The notes under the pieces: model-generated
The model's database searches: none
What the model was told of the DNA's origin: nothing
What the model saw: only the letters and a program-made list of their open reading frames with translations
Position numbers and translations under genes: made by a program
Assembly (NCBI GenBank): GCA_963691815.1
Contig: OY829661.1
Coordinates: 17,414,849-17,478,848, forward strand
Reading direction: 5' to 3'
DNA: 64,000 nucleotides
Source: Echiichthys vipera
Taxonomy: Eukaryota; Chordata; Actinopteri; Perciformes; Trachinidae
In this document: positions 30,080 through 44,690 of the stretch, one piece after another
Layout of the letters: each line of letters starts with the position of its first letter
How positions within the stretch are numbered: the stretch's first letter is position 1

Positions 30080-33000
30080 AATCTGAGGCATCTTCAAGGA
30101 AGTGCTGCCTTTCAAAACTTTTTGTCTTTCTGCCTAGTAGTTTCATATTAAAATGTGATGTATAGAAACAGATGGTTCATGTATTTGACTGTCTGACGGA
30201 CAAGCTGGAAAGTTCCGAAATCACCTGGCATCATGATGGAAAACCTTTTAACACTTGAGGATTGTTGCGCACACTTGAAAACAAGGTCTGACGCGACGGA
30301 TTTGTCAGTAATCCTGTATTGATCCTTCCCAGACGGGCTGTCTGGTGGACTGACACTCTGCCATAGCTACATGGACACAGCCACACTGGCCGCATGCCTC
30401 ACCACATCTAACTATAGAAGTGAATACAAGTCAAAGCCAATTTGTGGTAGATTTAATGGCACGTAGTGGAGTCGTTATGTTTGGTTTAGAATGCCAGAAT
30501 TGCCCATTTTGTTTTCCAGTTTAAATGTCGGTCCCAGAAGTCTATGCATTCTAAGCTCAAGTGTAAAGCTTGTGTGGACATGTCACTGCGTACTGCATCC
30601 ATCTATCTTAATCAAACTAAACTGCACTAGAGGGAGAAGTCAAATATTGTGGAAAAAGTAACCAGCCAAGGTTTGGAGGAGTCTATAAATAAGCTTTCAT
30701 TTACTCCGCTTAAACTAATCAGAGATTCAATTTGTTTATAAATGTTTTTTTCTGCTATAAATATTATTTTTGTATTGATGTGGTCATCATCAGCCCACAG
30801 GCCCACATGGAAAGTCCCCACTTGTCCATTGGCTGAGGGGCAGTCCATCCCTGATTATCAATACATTTGCAAATATCATAGTAACTGGTGGCAGCATCAT
30901 AAAGCATTAGGCAGTAGTATATATAGTGCCTGGTTTTTTATTAGGCTTATAATTCACAGAATGATGCGTTGCCTTAAAGAAAGTGCAACAGTTAATTGAT
31001 GAAAGAACAAGGCCCTATAGTATTTTTTTATTAGAAAACCGTGCAATTAATCCGGCAGGCTGTCTCCTGAAGCAGCTGTGTCTTCTCATTAATTTCACAG
31101 CTTTCATCCTGCTGGCAATTAAGTGCATTTTGATTGGCTGCAGGTAAAACAGGTGTCTAAGAGGATTGCATCAATCAACACTTGATTTTAGCATGTTTCT
31201 ATTTACAGAACTGTTTATACACAGGAGTAGCTTGCCAATACCAGTGCAATAATTGGTTGTTTGGCCAGTATCGACCAGTAGCCTGCTAATGTGGAACTGA
31301 TACCCACCATTAAAAAATTAAAATAAAATCCTTTATTCAATAATTACAAAAGATACAAAAGACCATGGACAAAACACACTAACAGAGAGAATAGCAAATA
31401 GAGCATAACAAATAGCAAGTCTGAGGAAAAGCTGACTAGGGTCAAAACGTCACTACTACTATTAATATCCATCTAATGGCAGCTATTTGGTGTGCAGATA
31501 TTTTGTTTTTCTCTACGCTATCTTTTTGAGCACCTATACCATTTGGCACTTGGGATCTGTGTGTATTTTTATATGATTGCAAAACACACAGGCAAACTCA
31601 TCTGCATGTACACACGCAAAGAAAAAGAAAAACTCACAACTTGCATTCATTAACGGATAACTACCATTTCCAGTCAAGTAATGTGGGATAAGGACTGCAC
31701 TGACTGTTATGCACTGAGTTATGAATAACTGCTGCAATATTGATGTGTGCCAGAGTACTAAATGGTTTCCCAAATACCCTCCACTCTCATGAGTAAAAAG
31801 ATGCAGCCATAGAGAGCAGTGTTCAGGTGTGTTGTCAAAAGTAGCTTTCAACACCTCACTGAGAAAATGTCAAAGAGCAGTGAAGGATCTGTGAATGACA
31901 ATGAGAGTGAGTGAGTCAGCTTGAGGTGTATTTCTTTTTTGTTGTTGTAATTTACCCACACTGTATAAGGTTTGACTTATGGAACAAAGGGGATTTAACT
32001 GTATTTGGCAGTGGATCAACTAAAGACAAAGAAATGCTACTAATGATCAGTATATATAGCTATAAATGTGGGCTTTTTACTGCATGCTGTCTGAACAAAT
32101 TGACTTTATTTTGTCCAAGTAAAATGGATTTCAGCCACCGGAAATTTAAAGGAAAACACTGATGCAATCTTGGTTTATACACTGGTTTCTTGCAATTGAA
32201 ATGTTTTCTATACATTCAAACATTTTTTTATAATTGATGCATCTCTAGTAGAAAAAGCTTGTTTAAAGGGTTGTGTGTATTTCTGCAATTTGAGAATTTT
32301 TATGCTTTCATAGTATTTATAAATCTCACTTTTTACAATATGGGACCTTTTAGTAAGTGTAGTATGAGTAAAAGTATATCAGTAAACAGGCAGCCTCAGT
32401 TTAAAGGGTCAATGCAGCCAGCTTGTTTGAGACACCTGTCTGTGGGACAGCAGTCACCCCAAAAACCCCCATCGATCAGTTGGAAGAACTGAACCAGGGG
32501 CCTTGGTGACCAACTGGGGTGCACCACTGCTTTAAAGGACAATGTGTGTCTCGAATGAATCCAGGTCTCACAATATAGTAAAATTAAATATGTAAAAGAT
32601 AAAATAAATTAGAGCAATGTCTGATGATGAATACCTATACCGTGCATCTTGGTGTGTATCACTGTGACAGAAGGTATAAAGGTATATATATATATAGAGA
32701 GAGAGAGGGTGAGTGAGAGTGAGGACAATGGCTGGAGTGTGACTGAACACCCAGTCGAAACGTGTGGTTGCATTCTCGCTTTGTTCCATGAGATCACAGT
32801 TGTGGCAGATGCAGGATAGACTGGGAGCAGCTGTTTTGCTCTCTGTTCTCCAGTTACAGACGCTGGCACTGCCTGCACTCTGGGGATGGGCAAAGGGGCA
32901 CGTTGTTGAGTCTTAATAGTGTTTGTTCTCTGAGGGTGGGCACAAAGAGTCCTCAGACCCAGCAGTACTCCACCAGTATTCTTGGCATCGAAAGAGAGGG

Positions 33001-34290
33001 ACGTGGCCGAAGGTGTCAAAGAGAGTGGGACTGGTGACAAGACATAACAAGCAGCTGGTCCCACTCTCACAGGACCCATGGCGCCATTAATTAAACTGAC
33101 TGCGGAGGCTATGGTGAACTCAAAATATTATTGGAAAGTGCACTGATTTATTGCGCTAGTCAGTGGAAGTCAGATCAGGTAAGAATCAGGTAAAATTCAC
33201 TTCAGTGGACAAATATAATAAAGGGTGTAAATTGTATAGGAATTTGTAGGAATTAAGACACCTGGTAAATGTGGTCTAACAAGAGCTTGTTTTATTGCAA
33301 AGGAAAGGAAAAACTGAAAGCTCTAATGAGAATTTAAACATAGTGTGCCCAGCTGCCTGACTCAGTGCCATGTATTGCTAAGTTTTGCAAACGAAACACT
33401 TATGATTAAAGATACAATGAGAACTTACAGTTCTTTTTTACTGTACTGCATTGTTGATTTGTTGGTGTGTAGCCAGTGTACAACATGAAGCACCTGAAGA
33501 AATGTCCTCAGAAGTTCAGTTAAGAGTCGATACATATTTTTGGAACTCAAACATTTTCTCAACATACAACCATGGATTCAAACGCAATGGGTGTAATTTT
33601 ATTATTTTGGCTCAAATCTTAAATCACACCGCCAATAATATGTTCTCTGCAGCTCCAATACGCATGACTTGGCGTTTAAAATTTTCTTCACACTCTGTTT
33701 CCACATGTCTTAGTCCTACCCAATTGATGTTGCCTGCACCTTTTTTACAGTATGCGCATAATAGTTTAGCTCAAGTCTATATCTTAAATTGCACAATAAC
33801 CAAGTGTACGTAGAGAGCAGAAGGTTTAAAAGTGGAAACGCTTTAATGAGATGCTTCTGCCAACAAGTTTCCAGTCTTCACAGCCAATAGTCCGAGTCAA
33901 GAGAGCAAAAAACAACCAAATACAATTGTTTTAAAAAAAAATCCACACTTTTCCATTGAGTCAGGGTGGAATTAACTAGTGTGTGTGTGCTGACTGCAGG
34001 CATTCTCTTGAATTGTGAGACAAGGTATGCTTCTTGGCATACAGTTTTGATAACAGATATGAGAAGGAGATATCAGATGCGCAGTTTTTAGAGACAGTAA
34101 GTTATTTGGTAATCTCACCAGGCGTATTATAGACTAGACTACTAAAATGTTGAATAATCATAGACAATATTATGAGCCATACAAGTTTCTCACCGAAAAT
34201 GTTTTTTAGTCTACCAATGACTCAATTATATAGCCTGACGGTATGAATTTATTATTGTTTGATTAGCTGTTTAACTTGCTTTTACTACAT
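30080..34290. other. Non-coding stretch
   Basis: Contains a possible conserved element at 31010-31160, a repeat end at 32280-32350, a TA/GA run near 32682-32709 and an unexplained GC-richer patch at 32700-33110. No gene is supported. Confidence 0.5.
32280..32350 (-). mobile_element. End fragment of the GGTCCCATA family, reverse orientation
   Basis: Carries CTTTCATAGTATTTATAAA then AATCTCACTTTTTACAATAT and GGGACCTTTT, the reverse complement of the left end seen at 16962 and 14850. Confidence 0.7.
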
Positions 34291-34296
34291 GGAAAG

Positions 34297-34785
34297 TACA
34301 GCCAGACCAAAACTGAATTTTTGAGGCCAAATCGGCCAATAATAAAAGTTTTTTTTAAAGTAACCCTACCATAATCCCTTGAATTTGGTTATGAGAAAAG
34401 TGTGACCAAATTGGGCTGAGCAGCATTTCATAGCTGACAAACACATTTGTCAGTGCTTTCTGGTTTTCACAGTTTCTACATGAGGCCAGTGACATCATTG
34501 GCCTTGTGCACACCCTCAGCCCCCCAGCCTGGTCAAATGCGTAAATGAACTGAGGAAGCCTCTTGGATGAGAGGTAAAACGTCTTCCTGGACAAATAACC
34601 AAATCCAGCTGCTTTTGACTTAGATTATTTTGGGGTTACATGACGTCAAATGCATCTTTGACATTTTAGGGCTGCAGTTTCCTGTTATTTGTTGGCAAAA
34701 CACACATATGCCAATATAGTTGCGGCCTTATTATACATTAGATAAATTGGGCGGGCTGATTTTATCGGTCTGGCTCTGTCAGAAA
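34297..34785. mobile_element. Degenerate inverted-repeat element (CAGAGCCAGACCGATA family)
   Basis: The left side has CAGCCAGACCAAAACTGAAT and the right side ends GATTTTATCGGTCTGGCTCT, whose reverse complement starts AGAGCCAGACCGATAAAATC. A similar start occurs at 444. The interior is divergent and may contain another insertion. Confidence 0.4.
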
Positions 34786-34834
34786 GGCCTGGGGCTTTTT
34801 GTATACACCTCAACCCACTTATATTCAAAACAGA

Positions 34835-34870
34835 CAAGAAGATCTCACTTTTTACAATATGGGACATTTC
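34835..34870 (-). mobile_element. Short end fragment of the GGTCCCATA family
   Basis: AGATCTCACTTTTTACAATA followed by TGGGACATTT, the same terminal sequence as at 32321-32350. Confidence 0.6.
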
Positions 34871-35900
34871 ATTTAGACTCATCCATGACAGAGCTCTGAA
34901 AGTGATTTTATTGAATTAGAAAACCTATATTATGTTATGATTAAATATTTTTGTCAAATAAATGGTTAAGAAGCCATAGCGTTATATAAGAGTCATACAT
35001 TTGGAAGTGTTGCTCCTGACATCATGTACAATTTAAATTTACCTTTAGTTAGTGTTTATCCACCTATTCTAGTGGGACTCTTATTTAACTTTGGAGGACT
35101 AAAATTAGCTGTCCTTGCCAGCAGATCCCTCTGATGGATTAGTCAGTTGCCCAGATGTAATAAATACCAACCCTGAAGCCAAGAGATGTTGCAATTTCAG
35201 AGGATATGAGGGGAATAGTGCATATGATCATACTTCATAGGTCTGCTTTTTGTAGGTTATTCCTTACACCTGGAATGGCTTGAAACACCGGCTCGTATTC
35301 TACAAATAAGAGCCCGATTCAGACACGCAGTCTGTTCTTTGCAATTTTAACAGTGAAAACTATGTCTGTGGTTGCATCTGATGATGCTCGGTTATAGCTG
35401 GGGCCGCCTGGTGTTGTCTTCCTCCCTGTCAGCAGTGTGGGGATGGTGCCCACAATGATGCGCACTTACAGTAAGTGAAGGAGTGATGTTTCAGAGATGG
35501 ATAGCATTTCCAGTATTTATCGACTGCTGTGAGGCGGCCCTGGATGACACTGCATTCAGATACATTAGCAGTAGAGTCGGACTTGACGGGCCTGGTGGGG
35601 AAGAGGGGGTTGAGAAGTGAGGAGGGCAGATGCTAAAACAGCACCTGGCTTATAGTCTGACACAGAGGCATCGATCGCAGCCCCATTGCTCTCTGAGCTG
35701 TTTCCTGTGTTTTCATTGTGCTATCATTGGATGAGAGCAAACAACAACGTCAGGGGGAAAGGCTACTGATATCTCCATATCTACTGTAATGTGCTTGGCT
35801 CTCCGGGGAATAGTGATTTACATGAACTAGAATGTCTTATAATGCATGTCTGGATGCCACTGAATAAGCTGTTACTGATGGAATGAGAGCAGTAATATTG

Positions 35901-36137
<237 letters not shown>

Positions 36138-36254
36138 AGTTCATTGCACTAAAGTAGTTGTTGGTTCAGATTTGATAGTGTCTAATAGTGGTCTTTATTG
36201 GTATTAGACCAGAGCTCAGTGTCATTCAATTTATATCAGATATTTTATTTCTAG

Positions 36255-36505
36255 GAGCGCTGCAGTGATCTTGAAGATCCGGAACCGCTGACCAATCAGA
36301 GCAGACTTGGCATTTTCGGGAGGGGGCCTAAAGAGATAGACCCTAAAATGGAGTGTCTCAGACAGAGAGTGAAAACAGATATAGTCAGACAGACAGTAGG
36401 AGAAAAATAATGTGTTTTTTTAATATTAAAGCATGTAAACATGTTCTAGTACAAACCCAAAATACAAGTATGAACATGAAGATTTGTATAATACGGGACC
36501 TTTAA
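36255..36505 (+). mobile_element. GGTCCCATA family copy, left-truncated
   Basis: Contains GACCAATCAGAGCAGACTTG, GAGTGTCTCAGACAGAGAGT, ATTAAAGCATGTAAACATGT, AAATACAAGTATGAACATGA and the terminal ATACGGGACCTTTA. Confidence 0.75.
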
Positions 36506-36509
36506 ACAT

Positions 36510-37975
36510 AACATTAAATAAGAGTAGATGTATGTCAGAATAGTTGTTCTGGGTTTTACTATGCAAAGCTATCTGATAATCTAAATCTGCTTCTTGAGTT
36601 AGTCATTGTCTGTGTGTTTCCCGAATGATAAAAGGTTCCAAACTCTCAATCTGTTATACATTTTGGAGGTGAGGCTACTATAATGTTTACATTTGGATCA
36701 CAAATTGTTTCCTATAATGCTTTGTCACCTCACCATGTGTGCTTGTGTGAGATGTTTGCAATGTAAGGTAAGGTATTTATACCTATAATAATCAAATTCT
36801 AGATTAAATTAACAACATTAAATTGTAGTTTTTTTTGTCAGTTAAAAATAGTTAAAGCTAACAAGCAGAGAAGCCACTGCCTGATGGCTCCACTTGTCTG
36901 GCTCTTAAGAGGGGCATGTGCATTGACTGCATGATTTCACACCACTACATATAAATTATATCCAAAATGCTCCATAATTTCACACAGACATGAACTATTA
37001 AGAAAGACTATTGTGTGTTAAAGACTCTTGTGGCACTCCTTTCCCTCACAGACAGTCCATCACAAACATCAAGCATGTCTTTTGTTATTCCCACACTGAG
37101 GAAATGAATGTTTCAAATTATGTTAGACTAGATGTTTTTTGACTACATTCTTTTTCCTCTAAAACAAATGTGCTGCCTAAAATAATACACATTCACTACG
37201 GACACATCGATTTCATCGGCTGAACAGGACTTTGAAGTGTTACAAAGTGTTTTGCTTTTTTTGTGTGCAGTTTAAATATGTAATCTGACATCCAAAGGTT
37301 CAGGGTCATTTTTGTTAAACATTTGTTTCAAAGCTGCTAACACAATTCCATTATGAAGCCAAAAAACAGGTGTCAATGTTTCCAGGGTTGTGCGGGGCTA
37401 GATAAATGAGAGGGGATACAGACAGAGAAGCAGGGAATTGTAAACCAACTTGCTTTTCCCACTGAATGACATGTTTCTGCTGAGGCTCAACACAAGCTGT
37501 TGGACTGTTTCTCCTAATTAAGGGAAAAGGCGCCTGATTGACAAATGAGCTCAGGGTCAGCCAGCCAACCAACCAGAGACAGGGTTTCCCTGCCAAGACT
37601 GCAAGGCCCCTGGGTTTCCCATCATCCAGGGGAGCAGACAGTTTAACCCTCAGTCAGAACTTCCTGCAGAAAACCAGGGAAGTCTAATCTTCTTTTGATA
37701 GAGATGACTGATTTAACACGGGCAGCCCTGTGAGTGTAAAGAGGCAGAGCAACCAGTTAGCTTACCTGTACAAAAATGAATAAACGGAATTGGATGTTTT
37801 CTGAGCGTTGTTATTGATTGATTTCCTAATGCAGCCAGGATGGAGATTTGATTCTGCCCTTAAGTTACACTTCAGACTCGAGCTTCACTTGACTTCATAC
37901 TTAGCTCCAGATTACTAACTTATAAACTGTGAGCAACTGTGCACAACTGAATGTTACTGTTGCATTGCATAGACT
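36510..37975. other. Non-coding stretch, nothing supported
   Basis: AT-rich with no recognisable gene or repeat boundary. Confidence 0.5.
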
Positions 37976-37979
37976 CTAT

Positions 37980-38200
37980 ACATTAAAAAAATATATATTA
38001 TTCAGGTTGAGGTGCTAAATAAATACTGTGAAAGTATCAAAACACTCCAATCCACAGAGAAGAGATAGACCTGTACAGATCGTGTACACCACTTCTATGT
38101 GGCATCTTCTGTTGATCTAACATCCCCTTTCCCCCACCTCTAGTGAAGGGGTTAAAAAAAATGGGGGTTAAGACAGAGCATTTCAAACTGAGAAGAGACA
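37980..38200 (+). mobile_element. GGTCCCATA family, degraded internal fragment
   Basis: Contains GGTTGAGGTGCTAAATAAAT, ACTGTGAAAGTATCAAAACA, CTCCAATCCACAGAGAA and GACAGAGCATTTCAAACTGA in family order. Both ends are lost. Confidence 0.6.
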
Positions 38201-38204
38201 GAAT

Positions 38205-41200
38205 TGATCATAAATAAATCTGTTGCTTATTAACCACATCACTTGTATATAATTATGACTTTGTCCAAGGTTCATGTTATTTCTTTATTTGTATCAGTCG
38301 CAGTGCAGGGCATCCAAATATCCACATCTGCTGTTGCCTATCTACTGTAAGCTTATTGACTACAGGATGGACTTGGACAACAGAAAGAAATGAGTTTTGG
38401 TGATTCTCATCAACAGTGTTTCTCTGTAATAAGCAGCCTAACGCCTGAATGTGGATATCTTTGTTGGCATCTGTACATCCACCATTCGTAGACAGGATTC
38501 ACCTTAAGTTTGGGAAATCCTGAAATAGTACAAACTTAAGTTATAGCTTTGTGGTGGATGTGTATGTGTGGGAATCTGTGTGTAACTTTGTTGACAGGTA
38601 CAACAGAAACATCTGTTTAGATGTAAACCATCTGTATTTATCACTGGATACAGTCAGAGACAGAGCGGCTTCTCAATAAGGGTTATAAGGTCATGAAGAG
38701 GAAGAAGAAGAAAATATGGATGAGTGGGTGGAAATGACACATGAGTGATGAAGTGTGATAGTGAAGAAGAGTTCGGACCAGTCAGCACAGTGTCTGTCTC
38801 CTTAAGCTCAGTAACAGTAATTATTAGATTTGATACTTAACTTCTGCCTGATTTCTGTCATCGACTTCGGTGCAATTCAGTTCATTTTCCATCAGTTCAC
38901 TCGTTGTTTTTCCATGTGTAGTTGTTTTTTTTGCGGTGCATTTATAGCATTTAGGAAAATATGACTGCCCTGGCCACTGTAGGTTGAAGGGCATAAGTCT
39001 CTTGAACCTCACAGAACATCACAGTGATACAAGCAAGCACTTTTATTGAAAAATAATTTCTGTCCCCATGATTCAGATCCGCTCTGAAATTGAATGGGTT
39101 TTTACTTGGCCTGTGCTACAGACAGAAAAACAAACAGACAAACGTGGCTGAAAACATAACTCCTTGGCGGAGGTATTAACTTTTCGCTGCTACAGAATGT
39201 CCCTGCTTGAGTAAGCCTGCTGTAGGTTCAAACGTGCCGTGTGACACCCATTTTGTACCTGTAGTGTGCCTCCAGCTCACCATGACATTAGCAGTCACAG
39301 ATGGAAAACAATCTACTTGAGGAAAAAAGCAAAATGTCACTGTGCTCGATTTGCTCCAGAATGGAAATAAGACCTTATTTCCAGCAGCTGTGAAACTCTC
39401 CTGTTACGACTGCTGTGTGTTTTTGTGTGTCCAGGACACTTGACTACATCTAAACACCTCATTTAATTTACCCATAGGCATTTACTTAATTTATTAAGTG
39501 GCACTCATGTGCTAATTATGGGCAATTGTGTTACTTGTATCCTTTCATCTCTTTCCTTGTCCCATTGTCTTTAATTACTGTCTAAGTGAGTGCTTATAGC
39601 CTCTCAGTGCATCTTCGCTTTAATTGAGATTGATCTTAATCACAATGGGCTTTTGCAACTGATAACAAGGCCGAAAGGTTTTCCAGGTGGAGAAGCTAGT
39701 CCAGCAGTTACACATGTTTAAATGTCCTGGTTAATGTTTCAAAAAAGCTAAGGACTAAGTGGATATGTGCAGGAAATCGTTCAACGATTTAAAGCTTAAC
39801 ACTGGTGTTTTTAAAGCTTCGTTGCAAGTTTGTAATCCGCTCTCATAAATCTGCCATTCAAATATTGCCAGTAACCATGCAGTCAAAGATCTGAGGTGTG
39901 TGCTGTATCACTGTAGCCTTCACACCACTCACGAACACACAAAAGAGCTTTCAGCATTGCAGCCAAGGGAGGGGTGTGTGTCTGCATGGAAAATATGCAC
40001 AGAAGACTCCCTCCTCCTGCTCTCGCCGTGCACTCCCTCTCACACTCCAGCCACACAGAGCAGGTAGTTTGACTGGAGGCAATGGACCGGCCCCTTTTCT
40101 ATTAATTCCCTCTGAATTATAAAGCTGTAAAAATAAAATTATCCAAAACACATTAATCACAATGGCTAGGAGCGTCTGTTATAATGAATGAGTCTTTCTT
40201 GGGGCATCTACAGGCGGTTAATTTGCCATTTAAACCCCACCTGTCTGTGTCAACTAGTCCGTAGAGAGATGCATAAATTAAGTCCAATAGCTGTTCCAAG
40301 GGTTGGGTTGTATCCTTTCCTTCATGCATTACTACAGCCAGGGACGTATGTTAAAAAGGATCCAGTGTGTAAAAGCTCTAATGAATAACGAACAGGCTTT
40401 TTGTTTCTCCAGATATGCTGTCGGTGCAATAGACCTGATCACTTCTTGTGCAGTTTGTCTCAGCTGTGTATTTGAGTTAATATGTTACTCAAATGAAAAT
40501 ATGTTTTTGCCATTTACAGTACGACATTGTGCTTTAAAGACACTTCACTTCAGTGGCATTGAGACATCATTGGATGATTATACTGTATTTATCCCCAAAA
40601 CCAGTATTCATCAGCAGTGAAGGTAGATAAATTGGTCAGATTGCTGATGCTGTGATTGGTCAGGTGAACGCTTTGTTACCACCTGTGAAGGGATCATTGA
40701 TATTTCGTGGTTGTTGCTAATTCATGCTAATTTATTTATGTGACTAAAAGTGAGGGGAAAACAAGAATTTGTTGGTTAGGCTTCTGAAAAATAAGACTTA
40801 TGAAAGTCAGAAAGAAGAGGAACATGTGCCAGAAAGAAGAAGTTTTTGTCACATACAATCTAAATAAATTCCAAATGTATATTTTAAAATAGTATGGAAG
40901 CCTATTTGTGCCAGTAACAAAAGAGATGAAAACTACGTAAAAACATCCTGTTATTCATTGAGAAAACGTTCCCAAAATAATGAGTTAGACTGCACCGCCT
41001 TTTTTGTTGAAGATCCCTCGATCAGACAGAGCGAAGCTAGTTGCATCGTTTTGTAATTCTTGCTAGGCAACCACCAAATCAGCTGTCCACAGCCAGTTAG
41101 TTTGCTGTGAAGTTAGATGGTGCCTTTCCTCTCTGAGTTAAAATTTTTTCAACATGAGGCATTCAGGGTGCTCTTGCAAAAACGCCTGGTGCTGTCTTAT

Positions 41201-44200
41201 CTAGTTAGTATCTACACATTATTTTGAGGCAGCTTCTCATTTTTTTGTGATACCGAGTCATTATTTTTTAGATACAATGTCATTTAAAAAAATGTAGTGT
41301 CTCAGTATAATGATCTTTTATCATATTGGTGGAAATGGGCTTCCATACATTAGATATTGTGATTTTTGATGCTAAAATAATTTTCATACCCACCAACGGA
41401 TAGACTTGACTTCCATTTTGCAATCTTTTTCATAGCCGTTGACACAAAACCAATTTAGTGACCACCCTCATTCATTCCTCAGTCTGTCCCAGTCTCCTCA
41501 GGTTCGCACTTTCCGTTTTACATCGTTTTTGACAGATTTGACACAAACCATGTCGTCCAAGCTGCTCTCTTCATTAAACATTTCCTGCTGCTTGGCTACA
41601 ACATTCCTACACGTGCTCAGTGCGCGCACACAATTAGTGCTTGTTAAAGAGCATGTGATATGGTAAATACATGACCAGTTTCCCATAATTACAGCCTCCT
41701 GTGAACCTTAGAGGCAACAAATGATATGGGTGACTTGCTTCATTCTGAGAGGTCTTAACCTGGGATATCTTGATTTCCCCACTAAATGTTATGCTTCCTC
41801 CTCTTTTCTTAAAATAGACTGTCATTTAATCTGAAACTAAAAGAAACACTAACCCACTGATTCTGCTCATCCTGCCTTGCATGCTTTTCCCTGCATTTCT
41901 TCCATTTCTTTGACCCTATTGCTGTCCTGTCACTTCGCTCCCTGCTGGTTATATAGCAATTCAGTGGCTTGCAGTACTAATTGGAGCAAGAGACAGGTGG
42001 AGCCATTCTGTAGAAATCAGTCTCGTTAGTGGCTGGGTTGTACCTCACACTGGGTGATCTTCTTGTTTTTGTGGTGTGAACAGTGGAAGGAGGGCATGAA
42101 CTTTTGACACACTCATATGGGGCCCCTCAGCAGCATGCCAGGCTTCACTTATTGTGGGTTAATGTCAAGGTTCTCTGTAACACCTGTAAGTAACTCAACT
42201 CAGTCAAAGCACATCTTGATGAATTTTTTCAAAGAAGTCATGCTACTTTTACTCTGAAAAGGTGGTCTACATATCATTTAAACTCTTACAGTGGTTCAGA
42301 TTCATCTTTTTAATACAGATCTTAACATATAAATGACACTACTCTGCACTGACATCCTGGCACGATCAATTGCCTATAGGTCGGCTTGTCTCTTTCTCTA
42401 TTTCTCTGTCAGTGTGTGTGGTAAGGTCCCACTTCAGCAATGATCTGTCAGTTATGAGTGTGTCCACTGTGTGCAGACATGTTGCAGTATAATGCAACCA
42501 GGCAGGTGTGAGGGTCACAGCCAGTTTGTGGGCCAGTGTCTTGACCCCTGCTGTCTGCTTTGTCTGACCGTCAGAGGAACCCCTTAATTAGACCCTTTGG
42601 TTTGCAGTGTCTACCCGACACAGCCCAGCGGACACTCTGCAACAATCCCTTCATTAAATGCTCCTGGTTGACTTGGCAAGAAGAGCCTCAGTCTTTCAAT
42701 TCCTGCTGCACAAATGCCATGTTAAGGAAATCTCTCATTTTTCACTTTGAATTTTAAGCACCTGTTCTTCTTTTTCAATAGCTGAGAAACCTATTCCTTC
42801 TGCAGAATAATATTCTCATTCACCAAGTTGCAATGGATGGTTTGAACCTTTCTAAAGTGTCCGATTTTCTGCCTCATTCAGTCTCTAAATGCAAACCACT
42901 TCAAAAAGCAGACAACTGTGAATGCTCCTGGAAATGGTATCATTATTCAGTAGTGTGTTGCTGCAACTGTAATGGGTGTAAATACATTTAGGTAAGTTAA
43001 TGTACTGGCTAATGTACAGTGGATTAACCTGTGCCAAATGTGTAAAACATTGCTTACATGCTTTTTCTCCTCCAAAATGTCTTTGTCATTGTAGCAGTTC
43101 AGAATGATTAATTATAGCTCTAGACACTGCTGCACAGTTGTTTCAGCAAAATGTTGCCTTTGGTTTGGTGTATGTTTGCAATGTGAGTACATACTATTAT
43201 GTAAGATGCCAGTGTCGAGTGATCAAGTGGCCAGAAAATGAATAGGAACAAAGCTGTGAGGGAATTAACTTAAGTACAGCCCACTGGCTGCCAGGCCTGC
43301 TGACAAAAACAAGGAGGTTTACTCAGTAGATCTAACAAGACCTGGCCCAGTGACCTTCAATGCTAGAGACTGAGAGAGGGAGACTGTGAGAGAGAGGGGA
43401 AGGATTTCATTCTGCTGTTCTTGGCAGATGTGTGTTTTGCCCCGGCCGTGGAAAAACACAGAGCACTTTCTTAATGCCACCTTCTGAGCCAGACAGACAC
43501 TTCTTTACATGAAATCCATCTGTAAGGTTGTGTGACTGTTTTGTAACCACTGGTGCCCATGGGTGAAACCTGAGCCACAGGTGTGTTTCAGGTGCAGTCA
43601 CCAATTGGTACACAGAAAGGGCCTTGTGCATTGTTGTAATCACAGTCTTTCAATTGGCTTCAGTGTTAAGTAGTGAAATATAAAGAGATTACACCATACC
43701 AGTCACCTCCCAGTGATTGGATAAGGTTCTCATGAAGACGCTACATCAGTGGGTAAAAAGAAAAGCAGATTTCATGAAGAAATCTGATCAGATTATTTGC
43801 GGCAAACATGATATTTTAGCTTCTATTTGTTGTTGTAGAATACAACAAAAATACATTCACTTCAGGGCTATTTCACCAATCTTGAAAAAAAAAATGATGT
43901 AAAAAAGGGTTATGTTATGATGCATTGAATGAATGACAAGCAAATTCAACTGGTTTTTCAAAACAGTCCACAAGACCGCTGTATAATTACAGTCTGACAT
44001 TTAATTAATGCTGTCTGTGATTTGCAAGGCAATGAGTCAGTCTGATTTTATTCTGAACAGTAACCATACAAGTTTGAGACATTGCTGTACAAGGAAACAA
44101 AACCTGTAAAGTATATATGAAATATCAAAAGTAGATTCCCCTGCGGCTATGACGATTTGTTTATTAAACTTTGTTTGTTAATGACCATTAGGGCTAAGGC

Positions 44201-44682
44201 AACCATTTACAATAAAATCCAAAGATTTTATCTCTCAAATGTATTTTTATTCATGTTCCTGTCTGCTTCGAAGGCTTTTTAGAAAGCCCTCAGGTTTCAG
44301 TAAGTTGTTTTCTGATTGCGCCTAGGTTGTAGTATATTTTTTTAGTGGGCGCCTTAGGTCTTAATGGGTTAAGTGAAAAGTTTATGGGTATCACAAAAGT
44401 TTTGACATTTACTACCTGACAGACAAACGCCTTACAGAAACTGTGCGGTTGCAACATACTTAATTATTACCTGCATGCTGTGCATCTTTATGCATGTCTG
44501 AATGTTGTAAATTCAAGTATGTCAATACATGTTCTCCCCTTGTTGTCTGGAAGACAGAGTTATGAGTGTACAAGCTTTGTTTCCATCAGACAGGTCAGAT
44601 CCTGAATGAAAGTGTGATACATGATATATTCTCAGAGGAGCACTTTATTTTCAGTTAAGATTATTTTTTTAATTGATGTGCA
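38205..44682. other. Long non-coding stretch
   Basis: No exon, RNA gene or complete transposon is supported. The patch 39440-39680, rich in TAATTA/ATTAA words, looks like a possible conserved regulatory element, but I cannot test this. Confidence 0.5.
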
Positions 44683-44690
44683 GTCATTAC

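Noticed and set aside
33451..33813. 121-codon open frame at 33.5 kb
   Set aside because: Begins at TTG, shows no domain and is of a length expected by chance in AT-rich DNA of this size.
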